This document shows, piece by piece, positions 12,818 to 21,681 of a DNA stretch of 39,191 nucleotides. The stretch covers positions 1-39,191 of the forward strand of contig JBAZPO010000026.1 of NCBI GenBank assembly GCA_041648175.1, written 5' to 3'. Within the stretch, counting starts at the first letter, position 1; each line of letters begins with the position of its first letter. Origin of the DNA: Desulfobaccales bacterium (GTDB taxonomy: Bacteria; Desulfobacterota; Desulfobaccia; Desulfobaccales; 0-14-0-80-60-11). Below the pieces are notes generated by a model. That model searched no databases, had not been told where the DNA came from, and was given only the letters and a program-made list of their open reading frames with translations. The position numbers and the translations under genes are program-made.

Positions 12818-13195
12818 ATGAGCTTGATTTTAGACCATCCACGACAGGTTGCCCGACATTTTGGGCGGAATATTCGAACCATCCAGAGGTGGATCCGGGC
12901 CGGGATGCCTCAGTTGTCGTGCGGTCGGTTCGATGTGGATGAGATTGAGGTCTGGCTACAGAACCAGAAGCCACCAGCTGAACTGCAGGCCAAACCCCGG
13001 GAACTCGAATATCTGGCGCAGCCGGTGACGGCCGAGGTGGAGGCGTTGTTCGGGGCCGGTGTGGCCGGGATGCGGCAAGGGTTCAAAACCCTCTCCCGGG
13101 CGCTTCTGTTAGGGGGATATCACGGCGAACCGGCCCGCCAGGTCGTCCTACAGGTGGTTATCAACCTGCTCTTGGAGGAATTGCGTGGCTCTTAA
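12818..13195 (+). CDS. Nu1-like helix-turn-helix protein 1 (packaging region)
   Basis: The N-terminus reads RQVARHFGRNIRTIQRWIRA, a winged helix-turn-helix like the DNA-binding domain of lambda Nu1, ending with a DVDEIEVWL beta wing. The remaining ~80 residues are helical. At 125 residues it is short for a terminase small subunit. It overlaps by 11 bases a second gene with a similar head domain, so it may be a DNA-binding accessory to packaging or a duplicate small subunit. Confidence 0.6.
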   Translation: MSLILDHPRQVARHFGRNIRTIQRWIRAGMPQLSCGRFDVDEIEVWLQNQKPPAELQAKPRELEYLAQPVTAEVEALFGAGVAGMRQGFKTLSRALLLGGYHGEPARQVVLQVVINLLLEELRGS

Positions 13196-13709
13196 CCCTC
13201 AAAAAGCGACGGTGGTTTATGGGGTTCAGACCGTGGCTGACCATTTCGGGGTGACCACGCGGACGATACAATATTGGGTGAAGTTAGGTATGCCTAAATC
13301 CGGGAAGAGCTATGACCTAGTGGCCTGTACACTCTGGCGCCGGCAGCAGCAAGATCAGGCCGAAAAGGTCGTAGATCCTGATAGCGACGATCAAGAAACG
13401 GGTGGCGATAAGGCTTTTTGGACTCGGCGGGAGATCAAGGCCCGGGCCGAGACGAAAGAACTGGAGCTCAGGAAGCTCCAAGGGGAGCTGGTGGAGTTGG
13501 AGGAGGTTGAGCAGCTCTTCGCGGCCCGGGCGGCGATCTATAAGCAATCGGTCTTAGGCTTGGAGCCGTTTATCTTGGCGCTACTACCGGATGAGGAGCG
13601 CCGGGCCAAGTCCGGAGAGGTGCGGCGGCGGTTGCGGGAGGCGGTGGAGAACATCACCCGGCCGTTGCCGGAGAAGTTCCAGTATTACAATCCTGTAGAG
13701 GAAAGGTAG
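13185..13709 (+). CDS. terminase small subunit, Nu1-like
   Basis: GTG 13185 is the start, behind GGAGG. Residues ~12-38 (VQTVADHFGVTTRTIQYWVK) form the helix-turn-helix that binds cos in Nu1-type small subunits. A helical middle (KAFWTRREIKARAETKELEL) and a C-terminal domain end near the terminase large gene. The subunit recognises phage DNA and recruits the large subunit. At 174 residues it is close to Nu1 (181). Confidence 0.78.
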   Translation: MALNPQKATVVYGVQTVADHFGVTTRTIQYWVKLGMPKSGKSYDLVACTLWRRQQQDQAEKVVDPDSDDQETGGDKAFWTRREIKARAETKELELRKLQGELVELEEVEQLFAARAAIYKQSVLGLEPFILALLPDEERRAKSGEVRRRLREAVENITRPLPEKFQYYNPVEER

Positions 13710-13717
13710 AAATAAAA

Positions 13718-13876
13718 ATGAAAAAATGTTGCAAGAATTGTGATTCTTGGGATGCAAAAAGCTCTGAATATGAAGCCGCCATTTGTCTCGATCCGCGATC
13801 ACCTTATCCTGAAAATCAGAGGCGTACATGGAAGGATGAATGTTGTGATTTCTGGGAGATTTTGAAAAAAAGATAA
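13718..13876 (+). CDS. small cysteine-rich protein between terminase genes
   Basis: Fifty-two residues from ATG 13718: CCKNC near the start, a single cysteine at 23 and ECCDFW near the end, so it can bind zinc. It is A/T-rich compared with both neighbours. GAGGAAAGG lies upstream at a rather long distance. Not recognised. Small genes often sit between terminase genes, and HNH-type cysteines are absent. Confidence 0.62.
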   Translation: MKKCCKNCDSWDAKSSEYEAAICLDPRSPYPENQRRTWKDECCDFWEILKKR

Positions 13877-13894
13877 TTGTTTAAGGGTTAATTA

Positions 13895-15793
13895 ATGCAG
13901 CAATCCCATCAAATCTCCTGGTTTCCCGCCGAACAGGCCATCCTCTCCATGCCGGCGGACTTGACCGTAAGCGATTGGGCCGCGGCGCATCGGGAGTTTC
14001 CCCGGGATGCCTCTTTCCCGGGACGCTGGGACCCGCACAAGGCCCCCTATGCGCAAGCGCCGATGGATGCCTTCACCAGTCCTGAGGTGGAGCGCATCAC
14101 TCTCATGGGCGCGGCCAGGTCGGTCAAGACGGAGATCTGGCTCAACATGTTGGGTTATCTCATCTGCCAGGACCCCGGGCCGGTGCTGGTAGTGGGGCCG
14201 ACGGAAACCAAGGTCAAGCGGATTTGCAAGCGCATCACCAAGATGCTCAAGGCCAGCCCGGAACTGCGCCAGTATCTGACCGGCAATCAGGATGACCTGC
14301 AAACCAAGAGCATTGTTTTGCGGCACATGGAGATCATCTTCGCCACCGCGGGCAGCGCTTCCGATCTGGGGGAATTCGAGGCCCGCTATATTTTCGAGAC
14401 CGAGACGGACAAATACCCGGCCAGCGCCGGGGGCTTCGGCTCACCTACACAGATGGCGGAGATGCGGGCCCGGACTTTTTTTAATCGCAAGATCGTTACC
14501 GATTCGACGCCCACTGACCCGGAAGGCTTTATTCATCAGGATTACCAGCGCTCGGACCGCCGTCAATATTGGGTGCCCTGCCCGGCCTGCGGCGGCTATC
14601 AGGTCCTGGACTTCTTCCGGGTGAAGCATCGGGGCGAGCAACGGATGGCGTGGCCCCAGGATCTGCAGCGCCCGGAATATATCAAACAGGCCCGCCCGGC
14701 CGTCTATGAGTGCCGGTATTGCCAGGCGGAGATCGAGGAGCGCCAGAAAGCGGGCATGCTGGCCCGGGGAGTCTGGGGGGCGGAAAATCCGGAGCCGGAC
14801 GGTAGCCGGCCGGAGGAGCTGCCGCACGCCTCCCATGAGGGCTACTGGTGGGGCGCCGAGATTTCCCCGTTCGCGACCTGGACCGAGATGGCCGCTAAAT
14901 TCTTCGAAGTCAGGCCTGACCGGGAGCAGCTCAAAACCTACTACAACGAATGGCTGGGATTGGCCTGGAAAGAGATCGTTAAGTCACAACAAGCCTCGGC
15001 CATCCTGAAGTTGCGCACCAGGCTGCCGTCGCTGGTGGTGCCAGAAAACACTTTGGGTTTGACCGCGGGTATTGATTCTCAGAAACGGGGTTTTTGGGTA
15101 GTGCTCCGGGCCTGGGTCTTGACTTTGGACGGCCTCAGGGAGTCACACAAGATCCGCCATGGTTTTGTAGAGAGCTTTGGCGAGTTGGAACGCTGGCTCT
15201 TTGAAGACGTCTACCGGACGGAGACCTCAGACATCGAGCACCGAGTCTGGGCCGGACTGATCGACACCGGCGGCGGGCTCATGGGCGAGGGTGAGGCCAC
15301 CCTGACCACCCAGGTCTATGATTGGCTGCGGCGCTCAGGGCGGGGGCGGATCTTTGGTTCCAAGGGCTCATCGAAGCCGTTGGGCGGGCGGCTGACTACT
15401 AAAGGAGCTATTGAGCACTATCCCAGCGGCAAGGCCATCCCGGGCGGCTTGGTGCTCTGGCGGTTGGATACCAACGCCCTAAAGGATTTCCTGTGGGCGG
15501 ATATCGAAAACGGCCGGTTTCATCTGGATGCCGACACCGATGAGACCTACGCCGCCCACCTGGCGGCCGAGGTTAAGGAGCGCAATAAGCTTGGTAAATT
15601 AGTTTGGACAGTGCAGCATCAACGGGACAATCACCTGTTGGACTGTGAAATCCTGGCCAAAGGCGCGGCCGAGGCGCACAATGTCTGGCTACTGCCCCGG
15701 CCACAGGTCCGAGAAACTCAGAATGTTTTAGCCGCAGCAACGATCAATCCACTTACTCATAAGCCTCGGGGGAGTTTCTTAAAAAGGGGATAG
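13895..15793 (+). CDS. terminase large subunit, GpA family
   Basis: A 632-residue GpA-type terminase. GAARSVKT near residue 69 is the Walker A-like loop of this family, VLVVGPTETK the following strand, and YIFETETDKYP near residue 167 the Walker B region. CPACGG and CRYCQ near residues 230-275 form a zinc-like insertion usual in GpA. The C-terminal nuclease (RNase H fold) shows GIDSQKRGFWVV, IDTGGG and NHLLDCEILA as likely acid positions. It cuts and translocates DNA into the prohead and pairs with the Nu1-like protein upstream. Confidence 0.95.
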   Translation: MQQSHQISWFPAEQAILSMPADLTVSDWAAAHREFPRDASFPGRWDPHKAPYAQAPMDAFTSPEVERITLMGAARSVKTEIWLNMLGYLICQDPGPVLVVGPTETKVKRICKRITKMLKASPELRQYLTGNQDDLQTKSIVLRHMEIIFATAGSASDLGEFEARYIFETETDKYPASAGGFGSPTQMAEMRARTFFNRKIVTDSTPTDPEGFIHQDYQRSDRRQYWVPCPACGGYQVLDFFRVKHRGEQRMAWPQDLQRPEYIKQARPAVYECRYCQAEIEERQKAGMLARGVWGAENPEPDGSRPEELPHASHEGYWWGAEISPFATWTEMAAKFFEVRPDREQLKTYYNEWLGLAWKEIVKSQQASAILKLRTRLPSLVVPENTLGLTAGIDSQKRGFWVVLRAWVLTLDGLRESHKIRHGFVESFGELERWLFEDVYRTETSDIEHRVWAGLIDTGGGLMGEGEATLTTQVYDWLRRSGRGRIFGSKGSSKPLGGRLTTKGAIEHYPSGKAIPGGLVLWRLDTNALKDFLWADIENGRFHLDADTDETYAAHLAAEVKERNKLGKLVWTVQHQRDNHLLDCEILAKGAAEAHNVWLLPRPQVRETQNVLAAATINPLTHKPRGSFLKRG

Positions 15794-15799
15794 AATTTA

Positions 15800-16000
15800 A
15801 TGGTCAAATCGAATGGTCTTTTAGATACAAACATAGTGGCGCAAATGCTGTCTTGCAGCCGTAAGCATGTATGCGATTTGATCCGGGAAAAAAAATTACC
15901 CGCTTTCAGGACTGGCAAACGGCAATACAAGGTGCAGCGGGAGGCGGTTTATCAATATTTGGAAAATTGCCGGGTGGATACGGAAAAATTTTATGAATAG
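15800..16000 (+). CDS. excisionase-type helix-turn-helix protein (66 aa)
   Basis: The reading LDTNIVAQMLSCSRKHVCDL, then IREKKLPAFRTGKRQYKVQR, is a classic excisionase/MerR-like winged helix-turn-helix (HTH_17 type). AAGGGGA lies nine bases before ATG 15800. Finding such a gene between terminase and head-joining genes is unusual; it may regulate late genes rather than act in excision. Confidence 0.75.
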   Translation: MVKSNGLLDTNIVAQMLSCSRKHVCDLIREKKLPAFRTGKRQYKVQREAVYQYLENCRVDTEKFYE

Positions 16001-16324
16001 GTGAAATTTAGCGCACCAGACGAACGAGACGAACCAGAGAGCCTTGAGCTCTCTTTTTTTTTGCTCGAAACTGGTGACATGGTTGAACTGGAAACCTTGG
16101 AAGAGATTAGGGCTGATATTGCGGCCTTAAAAATCAAGATCTCTAAGGCAGAGGATCAGCAGGCTTATACATCCGGCGGTCCGGCCCAGGGGCAACATAT
16201 GCAAAGGGGCGACCTCACTGCTATGTATCGCCGTTTGGAAAAACGGGAAGAGGATTTTCGCCTCCTGGCCTCCCGGCAAGCCAAAAATTCTAAGACCTTA
16301 GCCCGGTTTCCGAGGCCCCAATGA
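16001..16324 (+). CDS. gpW-like head-to-tail joining protein
   Basis: Its position between terminase and portal and the helical pattern LETLEEIRADIAALKIKISK, then DLTAMYRRLEKREEDF match gpW-type joining proteins, which sit at the portal exit and let tails attach. GTG 16001 is the longest start; ATG 16079 would give a protein nearer the usual ~70 residues. The TAG of the previous gene abuts the GTG. Its stop overlaps the portal start. Confidence 0.65.
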   Translation: MKFSAPDERDEPESLELSFFLLETGDMVELETLEEIRADIAALKIKISKAEDQQAYTSGGPAQGQHMQRGDLTAMYRRLEKREEDFRLLASRQAKNSKTLARFPRPQ

Positions 16325-17862
16325 GCGCTCCGTTGCCCGCCACCTTTCGCCAGGACCAGCGCTCCGGTCTGATTTTACCCTCAGCCCTGGCCAGCCAGGT
16401 CAGGCTCGACGCCGCCGCCGAATTCCGGGCCGCCGCAGCCAACCGTCTGCGCTCCGGCTGGAACCTGGGCCGCACGGTAAGCACCCCTGCCACCTGGAAA
16501 CTGCAACGCTTGCGGGAATATTCCCGGGACCTAAATCGGAATGACCCAATAGCCGCCGGCGCCACCGATACCCTGGTCACGAACATCGTGGGCCGGGGTC
16601 TGCGCCCGCAATCGAAGCTGCGGCCCGAGATGCTGGGGATCTCCAAGGAGAAGGCCCGGGAGTTACAGCGCCAGGCGGAATTGATCTGGGAGACCTGGAA
16701 ACCTCTGGCGGATGCAGGCAACCGCCTTAATTTCGATGAACTTCAAACCCTGGCCTTACGTTCCATTATGCAGGATGGCGAGATCCTGGCCCTGCCCACC
16801 TGGGCCGAAGAGTCCTGGCGGCCCCTGGGCCGGACGGTGGAATTGCTGGAAGCGGATCGTCTCACCACCATGGGGGCCAAGACCCAAACCGGCCAGGAAA
16901 CCGGGATCGACGTGGGGGCCCGGGGCGAGCCCGCCTTTTATAATTTTACTAAGGTTGATCCTACCAGGGGCACGATGCAGTTGGGCAGTGGCAGCGAACG
17001 GCTGGCGGCTCGCGATGAACAGGGCCGGCCACGGGTACTCCATATTTATCGCAGCCTGCGCCCAGCTCAAATGCGGGGCACCCCTTTATTCACCCCCATT
17101 ATTTCCCTGTTTCAAGACCTGGCCGACGGCATCGAGGCCAAGGTGGTGGCCTATAAGGTAGCCGCCTTTTTATCGGTCTTCATTACCAAAGGAAGCGCCT
17201 ATGGCGGTCCGGACGCGGCTACCGATCTGGAACCTGGCACCGGCAAAAATATTGAGGACCTGGAGTTGGGAGAAATCCGCTACCTGAAGAACGGGGAGAA
17301 TATTCAGGTGGTGGACGCCAAACGCAATAGCGAAGACTTTCATAATTTTGTGGAGCAGATCCTGCGCATCATCGGGGCAGGGATCGCCCTGCCCTATGAA
17401 TTGTTGATGAAAGACTTTTCCAAGACCAGTTATTCCAGCGCCCGGGCCGCCTTATTGGAAGCCCGGCGGATCTTCACGGCCTGGCGCTTCTGGTTTGCCG
17501 CCAAATTTTGCCAGCCCATCTGGGAACTGGTATTGGAAGAGGCCTATTTACGCGGCCTCTGGCCAGCCCCGAAGTTTTATGAAAACCGCACTGAATATTT
17601 AAGGGCGGCCTGGATGGGCGACGGTTGGGGCTGGATTGCGCCAGAGAAAGAAGTCAGCGCCTCTTATAACGCTATCGCCTGCGGCCTCTCCACTCATAGC
17701 AAAGAATTATCGGCTCAGGGTGAAGATTATGAGGAAACTTTCGAGCAACTGGCTGAGGAAAAAGACTATGCGGCGGGCCTGGGGTTAAACTTCGTGGCCC
17801 CGCCAGCGCCGTTACCGGAGCTTGATCAAATAGCAGGAGGCAACCATGCCCAAACCGAATAA
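16321..17862 (+). CDS. portal protein, lambda family
   Basis: A 513-residue protein with the lambda GpB-type portal core: LRSGWNLGRTVSTPATWKLQ at the start, then LNRNDPIAAGATDTLVTNIV, VELLEADRLTTMG, RVLHIYRSLRPAQMRGTPLF, and PYELLMKDFSKTSYSSARAA. It forms the dodecameric ring at the prohead vertex. The start overlaps the gpW-like stop (ATGA) and the end overlaps the protease gene by 17 bases. Confidence 0.95.
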   Translation: MSAPLPATFRQDQRSGLILPSALASQVRLDAAAEFRAAAANRLRSGWNLGRTVSTPATWKLQRLREYSRDLNRNDPIAAGATDTLVTNIVGRGLRPQSKLRPEMLGISKEKARELQRQAELIWETWKPLADAGNRLNFDELQTLALRSIMQDGEILALPTWAEESWRPLGRTVELLEADRLTTMGAKTQTGQETGIDVGARGEPAFYNFTKVDPTRGTMQLGSGSERLAARDEQGRPRVLHIYRSLRPAQMRGTPLFTPIISLFQDLADGIEAKVVAYKVAAFLSVFITKGSAYGGPDAATDLEPGTGKNIEDLELGEIRYLKNGENIQVVDAKRNSEDFHNFVEQILRIIGAGIALPYELLMKDFSKTSYSSARAALLEARRIFTAWRFWFAAKFCQPIWELVLEEAYLRGLWPAPKFYENRTEYLRAAWMGDGWGWIAPEKEVSASYNAIACGLSTHSKELSAQGEDYEETFEQLAEEKDYAAGLGLNFVAPPAPLPELDQIAGGNHAQTE

Positions 17863-19051
17863 AGGCGAGAGCAAGCAGGATTTTTTGCAACGCTGCACCG
17901 CCGCGGTGATGGACCAAGAGGGTAAAGCGGCGGATCAAGCCTTTGCTGTGTGTAATCTGGCTTGGGATGACAGCAAATCTCAGCGCTCCGCCCTAAATCT
18001 AAGTGCGCCTTTATGCCTGACACCGTCCAATCCAGGCGAGTCGAAAGGCTCAGGTTTCATGATCACGGCCTATACCGGGGCCCCGGTAGAAAGATTTTGG
18101 GGTGGGCAGCTCATTATCGCCACTGCGGGCATCCGGGCTAATGCCAAGATGCCGATTCTGCGAGAGCATGCCCGGGATCGGATTGTGGGTTACTCCATAA
18201 AGGCTTGGGTCGAGGGCAGTAATTTTCTACTGCAGGGGGAATTTTCCAGCAAGACCAAGGATGGCCAGGAGGTTCAGGCCCTGGCTGAAGAAGGCTTTCC
18301 CTGGCAGGCCTCCATCGGCGTCTGGCCCAGCAAGATTAAGATCCTGGAAAGCGACAAAGAGAAAGAAATGGTTAATGGCCAGGAGATCGTCGGGCCGGCG
18401 GAAATTTGGCTGGAGTCCTATGTCCGGGAAGTAAGTTTTTGCACCATTGGGGCAGATGAAGAGACTGCCGCCATTGCTTTAACGGGAGACCAAAAAAAGG
18501 TGCCGGTGAAGATTGAAAGGGCCGGGCCCAAAAATAAGGAGGAGGCTATGCCGATCACATTGCAGCAATTAGAGGCCGAGGCCCCGGCTCTGCTGAAGGA
18601 AATCCGGGACAAGGCGCAGGCCGAAATTACCCTGACGGCGCTGCTGGCCAAAGAACCCGCCGAAGCAGAGAAGCTCCGGGCCGAAGGCCAGGAGTCCGGA
18701 GTCCAGGCGGAACGGGCCCGGGTCATGGAGATTCTGGAATACGATGGCGATAGTGCCGTCACCCTGAAAGCTATCAAAGAGGGGACCGGCTTCGGGGAAA
18801 TGGTCAAGCTCTCCCGCCAGGCCGAAAAAGAAGGTAAGGCCAAAACCCTGGCGGAGATGCGCAAGGGTGCGCCCACAGCCCTGGGCCAAGTGCCCGCGTC
18901 GTCCGGTGACGGCGAGACCTTCGAGGCCAAGGTGCAGCAGCTTATGGCAGGCCAGAAGCTGTCCCGGGCCAAGGCCATTATACAGGCCGCCCGGGACTTC
19001 CCGGAGTTGCACGCCGATTACATCGCCCGGCAAAATCCGGCCAAAAAATAA
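17846..19051 (+). CDS. prohead protease fused to scaffold (lambda C type)
   Basis: A 401-residue product. Residues 1-75 form a leader with DFLQRCTAAVM and VCNLAWDD, seen in phage proteases. MPILREHARDRIVGYS gives a likely catalytic histidine and WQASIGVWP a likely catalytic serine ~66 residues later, as in S78/U35-type proteases. From about residue 230 the protein is a helical, charged scaffold (ALLKEIRDKAQAEITL, ...). An internal start at 18548 can make the scaffold alone. It would shape the prohead and process its parts. Confidence 0.88.
   Translation: MPKPNKGESKQDFLQRCTAAVMDQEGKAADQAFAVCNLAWDDSKSQRSALNLSAPLCLTPSNPGESKGSGFMITAYTGAPVERFWGGQLIIATAGIRANAKMPILREHARDRIVGYSIKAWVEGSNFLLQGEFSSKTKDGQEVQALAEEGFPWQASIGVWPSKIKILESDKEKEMVNGQEIVGPAEIWLESYVREVSFCTIGADEETAAIALTGDQKKVPVKIERAGPKNKEEAMPITLQQLEAEAPALLKEIRDKAQAEITLTALLAKEPAEAEKLRAEGQESGVQAERARVMEILEYDGDSAVTLKAIKEGTGFGEMVKLSRQAEKEGKAKTLAEMRKGAPTALGQVPASSGDGETFEAKVQQLMAGQKLSRAKAIIQAARDFPELHADYIARQNPAKK
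18548..19051 (+). CDS. nested scaffold protein (Nu3-like internal start)
   Basis: AAGGAGGAGG four bases before an in-frame ATG at 18548 (residue 235 of the fusion) is among the strongest ribosome sites in the window. It would yield a 167-residue acidic helical protein identical to the C-terminal scaffold part of the protease. Lambda makes Nu3 from inside gene C in the same way. The protein would be the abundant scaffold of the prohead and be degraded during maturation. Confidence 0.75.
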   Translation: MPITLQQLEAEAPALLKEIRDKAQAEITLTALLAKEPAEAEKLRAEGQESGVQAERARVMEILEYDGDSAVTLKAIKEGTGFGEMVKLSRQAEKEGKAKTLAEMRKGAPTALGQVPASSGDGETFEAKVQQLMAGQKLSRAKAIIQAARDFPELHADYIARQNPAKK

Positions 19052-19104
19052 GCCGGGTGGGCGAGGATAGTCCACCCTAAGATTTTCACTGAGGAGGTAG
19101 TGAG

Positions 19105-20085
19105 ATGCAGAATGAAGGCTTTCCGACTTTTATTGCCAATGGCGCCCTGGCGGCCCGGCGGCATGTGAAGCTGAGTGCCGGGACCGTTACCGCCCCGCCC
19201 CAGGTGGAATATGCCGGGGCCGGCGAATTGGGTATCGGCATCACCCAATATGCGGCTGCGGACGGCGAGCCGGTCGCGGTTAAACTCTGGGGTTCTCCCG
19301 GAACCTTCGAGGTCACGGCAAGTAAGGCTATTGCCGAAGCGGCTGTGCTTTATCCCGCGGCCAGTGGCAAGGTTTCCGATGCGGCCGTAGGCACGGCCGT
19401 AGGCACGGCCTTGGAAGCGGGTGTGACCGACTCCATTATGGAGATGGTCCGGTCGCCGTTCCTGGCCACCACCGCTGCCACCGTCTCCGTGGCCGATGCC
19501 AACGGCAATATGACCGGCGTCACGGTGGAAGCGGTTCTGGATGAGCTCGAAACGGGCATGAAAACGGCCCAATACGCCATCCAGCCCCTGGGTATCACCC
19601 TGGAGACCGGGGCGCCCACGGTAGTTTTTGCCGATGGCGCCGCGGACGGCTTCACCCAGTTGACCAATAAAGAAGTGGGGCTGCGTTGGAACAACGGCGC
19701 CAACCCGACCAAGATGGCGGCACGCTTTCTGATCCCGCCCGATCTTGACCCCGCGGCCGATATCGTGGTGCATTTTCTCGGCGCCATCGTTAAGGCCGGG
19801 GCCAATGAGGCGGACTCGCCGACCATCACCTGCGAGGCTTATTTCGCCGCGGCCGGAGCTGCCATGTTGGCTGATGCCAATTGTGGCGGGGTTTCGGGTG
19901 AGTTCTTGACGGCCCAGACCGACAAATATCAGGAGAAGACCTTAAACATCGCCTCGGCGGATATTCCGGCGGTAGCCTCGATCTTGACCTTGATCTTCAA
20001 CCCGACCGATGGCCAACTGCCCGCCGATGATTTTGTTCTGGCCGAGGTTTGGCTGGAAGTCACCCGGCAATGCCTGACCTCCTAA
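19105..20085 (+). CDS. head decoration protein with C-terminal extension
   Basis: It lies between scaffold and major capsid. The N-terminal ~115 residues (FIANGALAARRHVKLSAGTV, then GELGIGITQYAAADGEPVAV, TASKAIAEAAVLYPAASGKV) match DUF2190-type capsid cement proteins that trimerise on the shell. The following ~200 residues form a beta-rich domain that I do not recognise, so the cement protein appears to be fused to a surface domain. A 12-base tandem duplication (19384-19407) encodes GTAVGTA at the join. Confidence 0.7.
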   Translation: MQNEGFPTFIANGALAARRHVKLSAGTVTAPPQVEYAGAGELGIGITQYAAADGEPVAVKLWGSPGTFEVTASKAIAEAAVLYPAASGKVSDAAVGTAVGTALEAGVTDSIMEMVRSPFLATTAATVSVADANGNMTGVTVEAVLDELETGMKTAQYAIQPLGITLETGAPTVVFADGAADGFTQLTNKEVGLRWNNGANPTKMAARFLIPPDLDPAADIVVHFLGAIVKAGANEADSPTITCEAYFAAAGAAMLADANCGGVSGEFLTAQTDKYQEKTLNIASADIPAVASILTLIFNPTDGQLPADDFVLAEVWLEVTRQCLTS

Positions 20086-20117
20086 CGGGGGCATAATCAG
20101 GGCTAAAGGAGGAAACC

Positions 20118-21080
20118 ATGCCCAGACCCACTTCCGCAACGACCATTCAACGCCCCGACCTGGGGGTTCTGGCCTATGAGGCCATGTTGGACCCGGGGGA
20201 TTTCATCGCCGATCAGATCTTCCCAATCTTCCCCACAGACCTGCAGACCGGGGATTATCCCATCATTCCGGTCGAGGCCTTCCTAAAGAACAAGGACACC
20301 CGCCGGGCGCCCCGGTCCACCTATGCCCGGGATGACTATGAATTCTCCACCGGCACCTTTGCCTGTAAGGATCATGGCCGGGAAGAGCCGCTGGATGATA
20401 TTGAGGCCTCCATGTACCGGCGGTTCTTCGACGGCGAAGTGGTGGCGGTGGAGCGGGCCGTCTATAAAATGAAACTGGCACGGGAAGTCCGGGTGGCGGC
20501 GCAGGTCTTTAATGTGGCCAATCTTACCCTGACCTCGGCCGTCGCCGTGGCCTGGGATGTGGCGGCCACTTGCACCCCCAAGGCCAATGTGGATACGGCG
20601 ATTACAGCCTTGCGGAACGCCCGGGGTATCTTGGCCAATGCCGTGGTGATGAACTGGGCGGTGGCCAGAAACGTCCTCCGCTCCAAAGAATTGAAGGAAT
20701 ACCTGCAATACACCAGTCCGCACCTGATCGAGACGGAGCAGGCGCAGCTCGACATGCTGGCCAAATACTTTGGGGTGAAGCGAGTCCTGGTGGCCAAGGC
20801 CATCTATGACACCGCCTTGAAGGCCAAGGCCGCCACCCTGGGCGATGTCTGGAGCCATGATTATGTCGGGGTAGTCCGTTTGGCTGAACAGGTCCAGGAC
20901 CTACGGGAGCCCTGTCTGGGCCGGACCTTCCTATGGACCGGAGACAGCCCCGAGATGCTGGTGACGGAGGAATATCGGGAGGAAGATATTCGCTCCAATA
21001 TCTACCGGGTGCGCAACAACATCGATGAACGCTTCGTGTTCACCGGCGCCGGCTATTTGCTGAGCGGCGTGACCACCTAA
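20118..21080 (+). CDS. major capsid protein
   Basis: A 320-residue protein with a strong AAGGAGG site and the expected place after the decoration gene. Patterns such as DPGDFIADQIFPIFPTDLQT and AREVRVAAQVFNVANLTLTS, then IYRVRNNIDERFVFTGAGYLL resemble HK97-fold capsid proteins of the lambda gpE-like/E-type superfamily without an N-terminal delta domain (the scaffold is separate). It forms the icosahedral shell. Confidence 0.88.
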   Translation: MPRPTSATTIQRPDLGVLAYEAMLDPGDFIADQIFPIFPTDLQTGDYPIIPVEAFLKNKDTRRAPRSTYARDDYEFSTGTFACKDHGREEPLDDIEASMYRRFFDGEVVAVERAVYKMKLAREVRVAAQVFNVANLTLTSAVAVAWDVAATCTPKANVDTAITALRNARGILANAVVMNWAVARNVLRSKELKEYLQYTSPHLIETEQAQLDMLAKYFGVKRVLVAKAIYDTALKAKAATLGDVWSHDYVGVVRLAEQVQDLREPCLGRTFLWTGDSPEMLVTEEYREEDIRSNIYRVRNNIDERFVFTGAGYLLSGVTT

Positions 21081-21090
21081 AGGCAACCTC

Positions 21091-21681
21091 ATGGCCCGTG
21101 ACCCTTTGCAGACCCTGGAGAAGTTAGAGCAAGCCGTCTCGCCGCGGGTGGGGAAGATCCTGTGGGATAACCTCACCCGGTTGCGGGACCATGTTAGGGC
21201 GACCTCCGGCCTGCAAAAGCGGTCCCATGGGTTGCCGTTGGTCCGCAAGCCCTTGCAGTTACAAGGCAATGTTTTGGAGGCCGCCCTGATTTCACCGCCC
21301 ACCTGGGCCGGGGTCCATATCGGTCCGGCCGGGAGCAGTTCCACCATCACCGCCAAGGGCGGCGGGTTTCTCGCCATCCCCACTGATTTTGTCAAGACCT
21401 TCAGGGGGGCGCCGGCGGGACCAAAGCAGTACGGCGCCACGGTAATTTTCAACGGCATCATCTGGGGTAAGGCCGGTTGGGGCGGCGCCCGCACCGGCGG
21501 AGGCTTAAGGCAACGCCGGGCCGGGGGGGAGAAGTTCAAAAAGCAGGATCTGATTCCCCTGTTCATCCTGAAAAGCTCGGTGGTTATCAAAAAGCGGATT
21601 GATCCGTCACAGTCGATTGACTGGATCAAGCCGCAATTCCTGGCGGATCTGAAAAAGGCCTGCCTGATCGACAGATTATGA
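21091..21681 (+). CDS. probable head-tail connector/tail completion protein
   Basis: A 196-residue protein in the slot normally filled by neck or tail-completion proteins (HK97 gp10/lambda Z-like). It contains QKRSHGLPLVRKPLQLQGN and a glycine-rich middle (GKAGWGGARTGGGL), and ends in a basic helix. It starts after a weak site and overlaps the following gene by four bases. Family by position only; no motif decides it. Confidence 0.55.
   Translation: MARDPLQTLEKLEQAVSPRVGKILWDNLTRLRDHVRATSGLQKRSHGLPLVRKPLQLQGNVLEAALISPPTWAGVHIGPAGSSSTITAKGGGFLAIPTDFVKTFRGAPAGPKQYGATVIFNGIIWGKAGWGGARTGGGLRQRRAGGEKFKKQDLIPLFILKSSVVIKKRIDPSQSIDWIKPQFLADLKKACLIDRL

Noticed and set aside
12559..12974. Reverse ORFs over the start of the packaging region
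   Set aside because: They are shadows of the membrane and Nu1-like genes with arginine/proline-rich low-complexity translation and no start signals.
18418..19075. Long reverse ORFs across the protease/scaffold gene
   Set aside because: They are antisense shadows produced by high G/C content; the forward frame has catalytic motifs and an internal scaffold start.
19018..19829. Reverse 251- and 159-codon ORFs over the decoration gene
   Set aside because: There is no ribosome site and the composition is typical of antisense frames; the forward gene fits the head gene order.
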